DNA from: Bradyrhizobium sp. 170
Lineage (GTDB): Bacteria; Pseudomonadota; Alphaproteobacteria; Rhizobiales; Xanthobacteraceae
Direction: 5' to 3'
DNA: 64,000 nt
NCBI RefSeq assembly: GCF_023101085.1
Contig: NZ_CP064703.1
Location: forward strand, 2,418,001-2,482,000
A model generated the notes under the pieces. That model saw only the letters and a list, made by a program, of their open reading frames with translations, was not told where the DNA came from and searched no databases. Position numbers and translations under genes: made by a program. This document shows, one piece after another, positions 15,700 through 24,438 of the stretch (position 1 is the first letter of the stretch; every line of letters begins with the position of its first letter).

Positions 15700-16140
15700 A
15701 TGAAGATGCCATCCGCCCTCCGTGCCGCCGTGCTCGCGCTTGCGGCCCTCGTGGGCATTACGCTGTCCTCCGCCGCGCGCGCCGACGAAGGTTTCGTGCA
15801 GCTCACGATCTACAAGGCGGGATGGGTGATCGGTGGCTCCGGCGGCAGCGGCGTGCTGGATTTTCGCGGACGGCGATACTTGCTTTCAACCGGCGGGCTG
15901 GATTATGGCTTCGTGTTCGGCGGCTCGAAGACGATACTGCGCGGCCGTGTCAGCAACATCTATCGCCCCTCCGACGTCGCCGGCGTTTACGGCGCGGCCG
16001 GCGCAGGCCTTGCGGTGGGCCGCGGCGCGCGCGCAATCGTGCTGACCAACCAGAAGGGCGCGGTGCTGGAATTGACCGGCCATCAGGTAGGGTTGATGGC
16101 GAACGCGGATCTCAGCGGCCTCGCGATCACGATGCGGTAA
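15700..16140 (+). CDS. exported hypothetical protein, glycine-rich
   Basis: 146 residues from ATG 15700, preceded by CTGGAGAAAATATCC. Signal peptide to about residue 28 (ARADEG). The mature part, FVQLTIYKAGWVIGGSGGSG... YGAAGAGLAVGRGARAIVL, has repeated Gly-rich turns and reads like one compact beta domain with SYLF/DUF1134-like style (GVYGAAGAG then VLTNQKGAVLELTGHQVGLM). I cannot place it in a family with confidence. Periplasmic or outer-membrane facing is likely. Confidence 0.7.
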   Translation: MKMPSALRAAVLALAALVGITLSSAARADEGFVQLTIYKAGWVIGGSGGSGVLDFRGRRYLLSTGGLDYGFVFGGSKTILRGRVSNIYRPSDVAGVYGAAGAGLAVGRGARAIVLTNQKGAVLELTGHQVGLMANADLSGLAITMR

Positions 16141-16146
16141 GGTTTC

Positions 16147-16265
16147 GTAGGGGGGCAAAGGCGCGAAGCGCCGTGCCCGCCATCCAGCACGTCGCGCGGA
16201 ATGGTGGGCACGCTTCCGCCTTCGCTCTTCGAGCTACGGCGGACAAGTCGCTTTGCCCACCCTAC
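16147..16265. repeat. dispersed palindromic element, family C copy 1
   Basis: Starts GTAGGGGGGCAAAGGCGCGA and ends GCTTTGCCCACCCTAC, with inner CCGTGCCCGCCAT / ATGGTGGGCACGC. Copies at 27039-27125 and, degenerate, 18972-19097. It begins 7 bases after the preceding stop. Confidence 0.8.
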
Positions 16266-16290
16266 GGGCCGGTGCTTCGGGGAAGGACGG

Positions 16291-16836
16291 ATGAACCGCG
16301 AAGAGTTGGTTGCCGCTTACACGGCCCCTGACCGCCACTATCACAACCTGGCGCATATCGAAGACTGTCTCGGTGCGCTCGCGCGTGTCGAAAATCTTTC
16401 GGCGGCCGAGCGCGAAATTCTGTCCGAGGCGATCTGGTGGCACGATGTCGTCTACGACGCGACCCGCCCGGACAATGAAGAGCTCAGCGCGCAGCTGGCC
16501 GAGCAGCACGTTCGCGAGGATATTCGCCAGGAGGTCGGCCGCCTGATCCGCCTGACGAAGACGCATGACGTCCAGCCCGGTGATCGGCTGGGCGCCATCC
16601 TGATTTCGATCGACCTCAGCATCCTGGGCGCGGCGCCCGCGCGATACGACGCCTATGCCGCGGCGATCCGGCAGGAGTTCATCCATGTGCCGGAGGACGA
16701 CTATCGCGCCGGCCGCGCAAAAGTGCTCAGCCAGTTCGCAGGCCGGCCGGTCATCTTTCCCGATGCGGGCTTTGCCGCGAGATATGACCGACAGGCCCGC
16801 GAGAACCTCGCACGCGAACTGGCTTCGTTGAGCTGA
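16291..16836 (+). CDS. HD-superfamily predicted metal-dependent hydrolase (COG4339 type)
   Basis: 181 residues from ATG 16291, with GGAAGG eight bases upstream. N-terminal YTAPDRHYHNLAHI supplies the first His residues, then AIWWHDVVYDATRPDNEE contains the H-D pair, followed by helices RLIRLTKTHD and ILISIDLSILG. The order matches the COG4339 group of HD-domain proteins, which presumably hydrolyse phosphate esters using a bound metal; the substrate is unknown. The leader is formed by a family C repeat. Confidence 0.85.
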   Translation: MNREELVAAYTAPDRHYHNLAHIEDCLGALARVENLSAAEREILSEAIWWHDVVYDATRPDNEELSAQLAEQHVREDIRQEVGRLIRLTKTHDVQPGDRLGAILISIDLSILGAAPARYDAYAAAIRQEFIHVPEDDYRAGRAKVLSQFAGRPVIFPDAGFAARYDRQARENLARELASLS

Positions 16837-16883
16837 TAGTGCCGTCGCCGCGGCTTGCGATGCGCGCGCGACGACGGCTGTGA

Positions 16884-17387
16884 TTACCTCGCCCCGAGAA
16901 AATCCCGCTTGCCGATCTCGACGCCGTTGTGGCGCAAAATGCCGTGCGCTGTGGCGGCATGGAAATAGAAGTTCGGGAACGCGAAGTTGACGAGATATTG
17001 CTGACCCTTCATCGTCATGGTGTTGCTCGGACCGATCGGAAAGGTCACCTCGCGCGTATCCCCGCCGTCGAATTGCGCCGGCTTGAACGACTTCACATAG
17101 TCGATCGCTTTCGCGATCCGCTGCTGCAACTCTTCAAAACTCTTTTCCGTGTCCGGCGTCTGTGGCACCTCGCTGCCGGTGAGGCGCGCGCAGGTTTTCG
17201 CGGCGAAATCGCAGACGGTCTGGATCTGGCGCGTCAGCGGATACATGTCCGGATAAAGCCTGGCATTGAGCAGCACTTCGGGCTGGATGTTCTTCGCCTT
17301 GCAATGCGCTTCCGCCTTGGTGAGCACGCCGGAAAGGCTGCCGAGAATCTGCAGGAAGGCCGGCACGGTTAAGTCGTGGAAAGACAT
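16884..17387 (-). CDS. DUF1993 family protein
   Basis: 167 residues beginning MSFHDLTVPAFLQILGSLSG, the family's usual start, with helices containing LYPDMYPLTRQIQTVCDFAA, FEELQQRIAKAIDYVKS and a C-terminal NFYFHAATAHGILRHNGVEI. Four-helix DinB-like folds are predicted for DUF1993; the His residues could bind a metal. Function unknown. A long upstream extension in the same frame crosses a family A repeat and is not coding. Confidence 0.85.
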   Translation of the reverse strand: MSFHDLTVPAFLQILGSLSGVLTKAEAHCKAKNIQPEVLLNARLYPDMYPLTRQIQTVCDFAAKTCARLTGSEVPQTPDTEKSFEELQQRIAKAIDYVKSFKPAQFDGGDTREVTFPIGPSNTMTMKGQQYLVNFAFPNFYFHAATAHGILRHNGVEIGKRDFLGAR

Positions 17388-17493
17388 GTGATGCTCTTTT
17401 CGTGATGTGGAATACCGCCTCGTGAGGATGAGGCGCTTTCCGACATGGGGCGGCGAGTGGGAAAATACAATGCTTCGGCTCGGCGCCGGATTC

Positions 17494-17576
17494 GTAGCCC
17501 GGATGGAGCGAAGCGCAATCCGGGCTTCTGTGCACGCGGCACCGTCCCGGATTTCGCTGCGCTCCATCCGGGCTAC
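17494..17576. repeat. dispersed palindromic element, family A copy 3
   Basis: GTAGCCCGGATGGAGCGAAG ... GCGCTCCATCCGGGCTAC, arms complementary over about 20 bases. Ends 8 bases from the stop of the lytic transglycosylase gene. Confidence 0.9.
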
Positions 17577-17584
17577 GACGGTGC

Positions 17585-18937
17585 TTACCGCGCCGCCGGC
17601 ATCACCATGCCGGCCGGCTGCGCCTGGACGCCGGGTCCGCGCATCCGTGCCAGCAATTCCGCCGTCGGCCAGGAATCCGCCGACAGGCCGTATTTGATCT
17701 GCATCGCCTTCACCGCCGTGCGGCTCAACTGCCCCATCACGCCGTCGACCTTGCCGACATTGAACCCCGCGCGAACCATCAGCTGCTGCAGCTCCTTCAG
17801 TTCGTTGAGCGGCAGTTGCGCCACCGGTGCCGATGGCTGCCGCATCGGCGGGGCGCCGGCGATGCGGGAGGCGAGATAGCCCGCGGTGGTCGAATAGATC
17901 AGCGAATTGTTCCACTCGGTGTAGGCGGCGAAATTCGCGTAGGCCAGAAACGCCGGTCCGGTGCGGCCCATCGGCAGCAGCAGTGAGGCCGGCATGTCGT
18001 CGTTCGGCAGCGGGCGGCCGTCGGGATAGGTGACGCCGAGCTGCGCGAATTTTGCGCGCGACAGTTTGACGGTGAGGTCGGCCTGGTCCCATGGGAAATT
18101 CGCCGGCGCGCGGACTTCCTGCAGCCACGGCTCGCCGCGCCGCCACTTCAATCCGTTGGCGATGTAGTTCGCGGTCGAGCCGATCACGTCGGGCACGCTG
18201 CGCAGCATGTCGCGGTGGCCGTCGCCGTCATAGTCCACCGCATAGTTGAAGTAGTGCGTCGGCAAAAACTGCGTCTGGCCGAGTTCGCCGGCCCAAGAGC
18301 CGATCATCTCAGATGGTGAGAGATCGCCGCGGTCGATGATCTTCAAGGCGGCGATGGTTTCCTTCTGGAACATCTCCGAGCGGCGGCAGTCATAGGCCAG
18401 CGACACCAGCGACGGCAGCGTATGCAGCTTGCCCAACTCGGCGCCAAAACTGCTCTCCAGCCCCCAGAACGCAGCGATCACCGCGGGCGGCACGCCGTAT
18501 TCCTTCTCGGCGCGCGCGAACGCCGCCGCATGCATCCGGACTCGCGCCTGCGCATTTTTTGCCGCGCCCTCGGACGCCCTGTTTCGTGCGAATTCGTTGA
18601 ATACCTGGCCGAACACGCGCTGGCCGCGGTCGCGGTTGACGATGCCTTGATCATAGACGAGGTAGGGGGCGGCCTCGGCCAGCGCGCGCTGCGACACGCC
18701 CTCCGCCAGCGCCTGCTGTTTCAAATCGGCAAGGAAACGGTCGAACGACATGCCGTTGTGACAGGCCGCCGCGCGGGGCGAGCGCGCCACGGCGGCCGGT
18801 GGCTGCTGACCCGGTACCGGCGCGACCGCCGGCCGGGCCGGCGCGGGGCGGACGGGAGCGGGGGCAGGTTGGGCGATGGCGAGGGATGAAAAAGTCAGCG
18901 AGGCCGTGACAGCAACGAAAAGTCTGAGAAACAACAT
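17585..18937 (-). CDS. lytic murein transglycosylase, MltB type with peptidoglycan-binding domain
   Basis: 450 residues from ATG 18937, which begins a signal peptide (MLFLRLFVAVTASLTFSSLA). A Pro/Ala-rich linker (about 23-56) precedes the SLT-like catalytic domain with Glu161 in FWGLESSFG, then SLAYDCRRSEMFQKE, WAGELGQTQFLPTHYF and YDGDGHRDM. C-terminal peptidoglycan-binding domain about 375-435 (ELKELQQLMVRAGFNVGKVD). It cleaves murein glycan strands in the periplasm. Same architecture as the truncated gene at the window start, so this is a paralogous pair about 17 kb apart. The ribosome site is weak. Confidence 0.9.
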   Translation of the reverse strand: MLFLRLFVAVTASLTFSSLAIAQPAPAPVRPAPARPAVAPVPGQQPPAAVARSPRAAACHNGMSFDRFLADLKQQALAEGVSQRALAEAAPYLVYDQGIVNRDRGQRVFGQVFNEFARNRASEGAAKNAQARVRMHAAAFARAEKEYGVPPAVIAAFWGLESSFGAELGKLHTLPSLVSLAYDCRRSEMFQKETIAALKIIDRGDLSPSEMIGSWAGELGQTQFLPTHYFNYAVDYDGDGHRDMLRSVPDVIGSTANYIANGLKWRRGEPWLQEVRAPANFPWDQADLTVKLSRAKFAQLGVTYPDGRPLPNDDMPASLLLPMGRTGPAFLAYANFAAYTEWNNSLIYSTTAGYLASRIAGAPPMRQPSAPVAQLPLNELKELQQLMVRAGFNVGKVDGVMGQLSRTAVKAMQIKYGLSADSWPTAELLARMRGPGVQAQPAGMVMPAAR

Positions 18938-18971
18938 CAATATCACCGGCTCGGGATAGGGAGGGTTGAAG

Positions 18972-19097
18972 CGCCTGTCCGCCGCAGCTTGGAGAGCGAA
19001 GGCGGATGCCCACCATTTCAAAGCAACGTATTCAAAGCAACGTAGCCAGTTCAATCAAGATGGTTGGCACGGCGCAAGTGCGCCTTTGCCTACCCTA
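18972..19097. repeat. degenerate family C element
   Basis: Imperfect arms: GCGGATGCCCACCATTTC on the left and GATGGTTGGCACGGCGCAAG, then TTTGCCTACCCTAC, on the right, with substitutions compared with 27039-27125. The duplicated CAAAGCAACGTA lies in between. Confidence 0.6.
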
Positions 19098-19293
19098 CAG
19101 ACTACGGCCTCCCGCCTCGGAGCAATTTTCGGCCCGCAAGCCCCGCCGCGCGCATAGGAGCCTGCCGTATCAACCTGATCTCGCAGGCTGTTCCAACCGT
19201 TGATCCCCGTGTAGGCTCGGGCCGCACTGCCGGGCCGGCATAAGGCCATCGCCCGTATGGGGCGGGCAGACAAAAAGGGAGATTGCGGAATCC

Positions 19294-20163
19294 ATGACGG
19301 AACTCCGATATCTGGCGCCTGACACGCTTGACGAAGCGATCGGCGCATTTGCGAAAGCCGGCAGCGCCGCGCGCATCCTGGCCGGCGGTACGGATTTGCT
19401 GGTGCAGATGCGATCCGGGATGCTCAGGCCCGGCGTGATCGTCGACATCAAGAAAATCCCCGAGATGACGGAAATCGAGCAGGCAGCCGACGGCAGCTTT
19501 CGCATCGGCGCCGCCGTCTCCGGCATGGCGCTCGCGGAACACAAGACATTCGGCAAGGTCTGGCCCGGCGTACTCGAGGCCGTCAACCTGATCGGTTCCA
19601 AGCAGGTGCAGGGCCGGGCGTCCGCGGGGGGCAATCTCTGCAACGGCTCGCCCGCCGGCGACAGCGTGCCCGCGATGGTCGCAGCCGCCGCCATCGTCAC
19701 CGTACAGGGCCCGGACGGCCGCCGCGAGATCAAGGTGGAGGACGTTCCCGCCGGTCCCGGCCGCACCAATCTCAAACCCGGCGAGATCCTTGTGAGTTTT
19801 GCGCTGCCGCCGCGTCCGCCCGGCTCCAGTGACGCCTACTTGCGCATGATCCCGCGAACCGAAATGGACATCGCCGTCGTCGGCGTTGGCGTCAGCCTGA
19901 CGATCAAGGACGGCACGGTCACCGCCGCCCGCGTCGGCTTGGGGGCGGTGGCGCCGACGGTGCTGCTGGTCGAAGACGCCGCAAAAGCGCTGATCGGCTC
20001 AAAGCTCGACGACGTCGCCTTGGCAAAGGCGGCCGCCGCCTGTTCCGTCGCCTGCCGTCCGATCGATGACAAGCGCGGCACCATCGCCTACCGCACAAAA
20101 GTGGCCGGCGTGCTGCTCAAGCGCACCGCCGCAATCGCCGCCCAACGCGCTACAGGGAAATAG
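19294..20163 (+). CDS. molybdenum hydroxylase, FAD-binding medium subunit (CoxM-like)
   Basis: 289 residues. FAD contacts: ILAGGTDLL (28-36) and SAGGNLCNGSPAGDS (110-124), the two signatures of the family; the C-terminal third matches the CO dehydrogenase flavoprotein C-terminal domain. It passes electrons from the iron-sulfur subunit to an acceptor. First gene of three; ribosome site GGGAGATTGCGG. The next start is five bases past its stop. Confidence 0.9.
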   Translation: MTELRYLAPDTLDEAIGAFAKAGSAARILAGGTDLLVQMRSGMLRPGVIVDIKKIPEMTEIEQAADGSFRIGAAVSGMALAEHKTFGKVWPGVLEAVNLIGSKQVQGRASAGGNLCNGSPAGDSVPAMVAAAAIVTVQGPDGRREIKVEDVPAGPGRTNLKPGEILVSFALPPRPPGSSDAYLRMIPRTEMDIAVVGVGVSLTIKDGTVTAARVGLGAVAPTVLLVEDAAKALIGSKLDDVALAKAAAACSVACRPIDDKRGTIAYRTKVAGVLLKRTAAIAAQRATGK

Positions 20164-20168
20164 TTTTC

Positions 20169-20645
20169 ATGGCCAAAGTTCACGTCACCACGTCCATCAA
20201 TGGCGAGCCGATGGAATTTCTGTGCGAGCCATCAGACACCATGCTCGATGCGCTGCGCGGACCGCTGGCGCTCACCGGCTCCAAGGAAGGCTGCGCCTCC
20301 GGCGATTGCGGCGCCTGTTCGATCACGCTCGACGATCGCCTGATCTGCTCCTGCCTGATGCTCGCGGTTGAAGCGCAAGACCACGAGATCCGCACCATCG
20401 AGGGCATGGCGCAGGGCGACAAGCTGCATCCGCTGCAGCAGAAGTTTTTGGAAATGGCGGCCCTGCAATGCGGCATCTGCACGTCAGGCATGTTGGTCGC
20501 CTCCGACGCGCTGCTGAAGAAGAATCCTGATCCGAGCGAGGAGGAAGTCCGCTTCTGGCTCGCCGGCAATCTCTGCCGGTGCACCGGCTATGACAAGATC
20601 GTCCGCGCGGTGATGGAAACCGCTGCCGAAATGCGCGCGCAATAA
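20169..20645 (+). CDS. molybdenum hydroxylase, 2Fe-2S small subunit (CoxS-like)
   Basis: 158 residues. N-terminal plant-type cluster C42-x4-C47-x2-C50-x11-C62; C-terminal helical domain with the second cluster C101-x2-C104 (QCGICTSGM) and C136-x-C138 (LCRCTGY). Both [2Fe-2S] centres relay electrons from the molybdenum site to FAD. Second gene in the operon, 19 bases before the large subunit. Confidence 0.95.
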   Translation: MAKVHVTTSINGEPMEFLCEPSDTMLDALRGPLALTGSKEGCASGDCGACSITLDDRLICSCLMLAVEAQDHEIRTIEGMAQGDKLHPLQQKFLEMAALQCGICTSGMLVASDALLKKNPDPSEEEVRFWLAGNLCRCTGYDKIVRAVMETAAEMRAQ

Positions 20646-20663
20646 ATTGCGGGAGACAACCCA

Positions 20664-22925
20664 ATGAACCTCGTCACCAACAACAAGTGGATCGGCCAGC
20701 GCACCATCCGTCCCGACGGCATGGACAAGGTGACCGGCCGCGCCCAGTTCGCCGCCGACACCACTATGCCAGGCCAGATCTGGGGCAAGGTTTTGCGCAG
20801 CCCGCATCCGCACGCGCGCATCCGATCGATCGACACGTCGAAGGCGGAGAAGCTGCCGGGCGTAAAAGCCGTCGTCACCGCGCGCGACATCGTCGATTTC
20901 CCGATCGCCAACGGCGCGGTCATGCTGGGCATCCAGGACATGCGCTGGATGTGCCGCAACGTGATGGCGCGCGACAAGGCGCTGTTCCCCGGTCACCCCA
21001 TCGCCGCCGTGGCCGCGACCACGGAAGCGATCGCAGCGGAAGCCTGTAAGCTGATCGAGGTCGATTACGAGGTGCTGCCGTGGTCGATCGAGATCGACGA
21101 CGCGATTCTGCCCGATGCGCCCATCCTGCACGAGTTCAACAAGTTCGACGGCAAGCCTTCGAATATCGCCGGCCGCCTCGAGCACAAGAAGGGCGACATC
21201 GCTGATGGCTTCAAGAAGGCCGACATCGTCATCGAGCGCACCTTCACCACGCGTCCCGTTCATCAGGGCTATATCGAGCCGCATGCGTGCCTGATCTCGG
21301 TGGCGCCGGACGGCAAGACCACGATCTGGAGCTCCAGCCAGGGCCAGTTCATGGTGCGCGCGATGACGGCCTATCTCACCGGCATCCCGCAGAGCGACAT
21401 CCGCGCCATCCCCGCCGAGATCGGCGGCGGCTTTGGCGGCAAGACCATCGTCTATCTCGAACCGCTCGCGACCTTGCTCGCGAAAAAATCCGGCCGCCCG
21501 GTGAAGATGGTGATGACGCGCGAGGAAGTGATGCGCGCGACCGGTCCCACCTCAGGCTCGAAGAGCACGGTGAAGATTGGGGCTACGAAAGATGGAAAAA
21601 TCGTCGCCGCGCACGGCACCTTCTATCTGCAGGCCGGCGCCTTCCCGGGCTCGCCGATCCGCGGCGCTGCCGGCTGCAGCTTCACGCCCTACGACATTCC
21701 GAACCTGCTCTCGGAAGGTTATGACGTCTGCTCCAACCGCTCGAAAGTCGCGGCCTATCGCGCGCCGGGTGCGCCGATCGGCGCCTATGCCGTCGAATGC
21801 GTGATGGATGAAGTCGCCGAAGCCCTGAAGATGGACCCGCTCGACTTCCGCCTGAAGAACGCCGCGAAGGAAGGCACGAAAGCCGCGCACGGTCCGGTGT
21901 TTCCGCGTATCGGCTTTATCGAGACGGTGGAAGCCGCCAAGAACTCGGATCACTACAAGGCCCCGCTCGGCAAGCTTCAGGGCAGGGGCGTCGCCTCCGG
22001 CTTCTGGTTCAACGCCGGCGGCGAGTCCTCCGCGCAAGTCAACATCACGGAAGACGGCAACGTCGTCGTCACGACAGGCCATCCGGATATCGGCGGTTCG
22101 CGCGCAGGCATCGCCAACATCTGCGCCGAGCTTCTCGGCATCGACTACCGCCGCGTCTCCGTCATCATCGGCGACACGCAGACGATTGGTTTCTCCAACT
22201 TGACCGGCGGCAGCCGCGTGCTGTTCGCCTCTTCGATTGTCGTGACGCAGTCGACCGAAAAGATCATCCAGACGCTGCGCGAGCGCGCCGCCAAGATCTG
22301 GGAGATCGATCCCGAGGCGGTGAAGTGGGAGAACGGCGCGGCGCATCCGGTGAGCCCGAACGCCGGCCAGTTCGAGCCGCTGACGCTGCAAGAGCTCGCC
22401 GAGAAAGCGCCCGCGATGGGCGGCCCGATCGGCGCCGGCGTGCAGCTCAACACCACGGGCGCCGACGGCGGTTTTGGCACGCATGTCTGCGACGTCGAGA
22501 TCGATGTCGATCTCGGCATCGCGCGCGTCATCCGCTACACCGCCGTACAGGATGTCGGCCGCGCCATTCACCCCGGCTATGTCGAGGGCCAGCTCCAGGG
22601 CGGCGTCGCCCAAGGCATCGGCTGGGCGCTGAACGAGGAATACATCTACACCAAAGAAGGCAAGGTCGATAACCCCGGCTTCCTCGACTACCGCATGCCC
22701 GTCTGTTCGGACCTGCCAATGCTCGACTGCATCATGGTCGAAGTGCCGAACCCGAAACACCCGCAAGGCGTCAAGGGCGTCGGCGAAGTGCCGCTGGTGC
22801 CGGTGATGGCAGCGGTCGCCAACGCCATCTACAACGCGCTGGGCAAACGCTTCTACGCCCTGCCGATGTCGCCGCCGAAGGTGCTGGAGGTGCTGGACGC
22901 GCCGACGCGAGAGGCGGCGGAGTAG
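20664..22925 (+). CDS. molybdenum hydroxylase, molybdopterin-binding large subunit
   Basis: 753 residues. N-terminal aldehyde oxidase hammerhead domain (KVTGRAQFAAD, about 20-130) and a molybdopterin domain with GGGFGGKT (about 250), AAYRAPGAPIGAYAVE and the catalytic Glu in KGVGEVPLVPV near the C-terminus. The CO-dehydrogenase-specific active-site loop with Cys (AYxCSFR) is absent: the corresponding loop reads AYRAPGAP. The enzyme is therefore a hydroxylase or aldehyde/CoA-ester reductase of the xanthine dehydrogenase superfamily, with FAD-2Fe2S-Mo gene order as in 4-hydroxybenzoyl-CoA reductase operons. Substrate not determinable; no maturation gene is adjacent. Confidence 0.9.
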   Translation: MNLVTNNKWIGQRTIRPDGMDKVTGRAQFAADTTMPGQIWGKVLRSPHPHARIRSIDTSKAEKLPGVKAVVTARDIVDFPIANGAVMLGIQDMRWMCRNVMARDKALFPGHPIAAVAATTEAIAAEACKLIEVDYEVLPWSIEIDDAILPDAPILHEFNKFDGKPSNIAGRLEHKKGDIADGFKKADIVIERTFTTRPVHQGYIEPHACLISVAPDGKTTIWSSSQGQFMVRAMTAYLTGIPQSDIRAIPAEIGGGFGGKTIVYLEPLATLLAKKSGRPVKMVMTREEVMRATGPTSGSKSTVKIGATKDGKIVAAHGTFYLQAGAFPGSPIRGAAGCSFTPYDIPNLLSEGYDVCSNRSKVAAYRAPGAPIGAYAVECVMDEVAEALKMDPLDFRLKNAAKEGTKAAHGPVFPRIGFIETVEAAKNSDHYKAPLGKLQGRGVASGFWFNAGGESSAQVNITEDGNVVVTTGHPDIGGSRAGIANICAELLGIDYRRVSVIIGDTQTIGFSNLTGGSRVLFASSIVVTQSTEKIIQTLRERAAKIWEIDPEAVKWENGAAHPVSPNAGQFEPLTLQELAEKAPAMGGPIGAGVQLNTTGADGGFGTHVCDVEIDVDLGIARVIRYTAVQDVGRAIHPGYVEGQLQGGVAQGIGWALNEEYIYTKEGKVDNPGFLDYRMPVCSDLPMLDCIMVEVPNPKHPQGVKGVGEVPLVPVMAAVANAIYNALGKRFYALPMSPPKVLEVLDAPTREAAE

Positions 22926-22952
22926 TAAGTTCGACGGGTATCTCACCACATC

Positions 22953-23062
22953 GTCATTGCGAGCGAAGCGAAGCAATCCATGGCCGCCGTATGGAAAATG
23001 TGGATTGCTTCGTCGCTAGCGCTCCCTTGCGCAAACGCTTCGCGTTTGTCGCAGGCAATGAC
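22953..23062. repeat. dispersed palindromic element, family D copy 1
   Basis: Starts GTCATTGCGAGCGAAGCGAA and ends CGCAGGCAATGAC, with inner CAATCCA / TGGATTG. Second copy at 26919-27001. Confidence 0.85.
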
Positions 23063-23092
23063 GATGGAGTCCCGCTCGACGTGGATCAAGCG

Positions 23093-23168
23093 GTAGCCCG
23101 GATGAGCGAAGCGATATCCGGGACCTTTGTTATCGTTCCCCGCATATCGCTGCGCTCATGCGGACTAC
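23093..23168. repeat. dispersed palindromic element, family A copy 4
   Basis: GTAGCCCGGATGAGCGAAGC ... GCTGCGCTCATGCGGACTAC, slightly degenerate right arm. Its right end lies 15 bases from the DinB start codon, so it forms most of that gene's leader. Confidence 0.8.
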
Positions 23169-23183
23169 CGGCTGACAACGCCA

Positions 23184-23756
23184 ATGACTGACGTCCTTCC
23201 CTATCGTACCATGGCTTACAACAACGCTTGGGCAAACCACCGGCTGCTCACCGCCTGTCTCGGGCTGACGCCGGAAGAATTCACCGCAAAACGAACCGGC
23301 TTCTTTCCAGGCCTGCGCGCCACGCTCAATCACGTCCTGATCATCGACCACTTTTACGTCGACGCGATGGAAGGCGGCACGCTTGGACCCGCCGCCTGGG
23401 CGGATCAGGAACCTTGCGCGACGGTCGCCGCGCTGAAGGAAGCCCAGGCCGCCGTTGATCGGCGTTTGCTCAAGGTCGTCGAAGCGCTCGATGCCGCCGG
23501 ATTGCAGCGCATCGTCTCGGTGCATCGCGGCACATCCATCCAGCGCGAGCGGATGGACCGCTTGCTCCTGCATCTGTTCCAGCATCAGGTGCATCATCGC
23601 GGTCAGGCTCACGCGATGCTCAGTGGCACGTCGGTAAGTCCGCCGCAGCTCGACGAGTTTTTCTCAGTGGGGGAGGCGCCGTTACGGGCCTCGGAGTTCG
23701 CGGAGCTTGGATGGACGGAGGAGCAGGTCTGGAGCGGCGCGGACGATGGGATTTGA
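23184..23756 (+). CDS. DinB-family protein
   Basis: 190 residues from ATG 23184. The metal-binding triad is visible: His near 49 in ATLNHVLIIDHFYVDAM and HQVHHRGQAH around residues 134-143. DinB/YfiT proteins form four-helix bundles that bind a divalent metal; some are thiol-dependent transferases, most are uncharacterised. No clear ribosome site is seen and a family A repeat directly precedes the start, so translation may be weak or the start may differ. Confidence 0.85.
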   Translation: MTDVLPYRTMAYNNAWANHRLLTACLGLTPEEFTAKRTGFFPGLRATLNHVLIIDHFYVDAMEGGTLGPAAWADQEPCATVAALKEAQAAVDRRLLKVVEALDAAGLQRIVSVHRGTSIQRERMDRLLLHLFQHQVHHRGQAHAMLSGTSVSPPQLDEFFSVGEAPLRASEFAELGWTEEQVWSGADDGI

Positions 23757-23762
23757 ACAAGC

Positions 23763-23824
23763 GTGGCCCGGATGAGCGAAGCGTCTAGGAATCTCTGTTC
23801 CTGCATATCGCGGCGATCATGCTG
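23763..23824. repeat. degenerate family A element
   Basis: GTGGCCCGGATGAGCGAAGC ... TATCGCGGCGATCATGC, with only parts of the arms left. It follows the DinB stop. Confidence 0.55.
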
Positions 23825-23863
23825 GACTATTTGCACTTTGGTGTCTGTGCCGATGGAGGTCGG

Positions 23864-24373
23864 TTGAGAATAAGCGATCGAAGTGAAAGACGCGAAGAGA
23901 TAAAACTGATCCTGGAATATTTGAAAATATTGTTTTCGGTTGTTGGTCTCGTCACCGTTTATTTCGCACTTCTTCAATGGAACGCAGCGACTAAATCGGC
24001 CAACATTGCTGTTTATCAACGAATGACAGGGGAGTGGCGGGAGCATCTCAAGATCTTGATTGAGAAGCCTGGGATCCGACCGTACTTTGAATCGTCTAAA
24101 GAGTTGCTTCCGGACGACGAAAATAGAGAACTAGTTCTTGCATTTGCCGATATCCGATTGGATGTCGCAGATGGCCTGCTTAGTTACGCCAGATTTCAAA
24201 AACTTGAAGGTATCGATGGATGGGAGAACACGGTCGCGAATGCATTCCGAACAAGTCCTGTATTGTGTCGGCGCTTGGACGAAGCTCGCAGTAGCTTTGC
24301 CAACGCTTTAATAATTCCGATCGCGCAAGCCGTGTGCAGGAGTTCGTTGGAACGAAAGAGCTCAACCAAGTAG
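23864..24373 (+). CDS. hypothetical membrane-anchored protein
   Basis: 169 residues if started at TTG 23864, which is preceded by GGAGG at a four-base spacing; an upstream ATG at 23819 falls in the degenerate repeat and has no ribosome site. One membrane segment (ILEYLKILFSVVGLVTVYFALL, roughly residues 15-36) is followed by a soluble helical region (YQRMTGEWREHLKILIEKPG; ELVLAFADIRLDVADGLLSY). Base use is clearly less GC-rich than in neighbours, a sign of later acquisition. The layout resembles small membrane-anchored proteins of accessory regions; no function assigned. Confidence 0.6.
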   Translation: MRISDRSERREEIKLILEYLKILFSVVGLVTVYFALLQWNAATKSANIAVYQRMTGEWREHLKILIEKPGIRPYFESSKELLPDDENRELVLAFADIRLDVADGLLSYARFQKLEGIDGWENTVANAFRTSPVLCRRLDEARSSFANALIIPIAQAVCRSSLERKSSTK

Positions 24374-24438
24374 GACTTACGCCTACGTTCCTTGAGCCGC
24401 GGCGGACAAGCCGCGCGTGCGGCCACCCTTTGCCGTCT

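Noticed and set aside
21552..22976. Long minus-strand open frame antisense to the molybdenum hydroxylase
   Set aside because: Composition (Arg, His, Asp-rich) is typical of the mirror of high-GC coding sequence; the plus frame has all active-site motifs.
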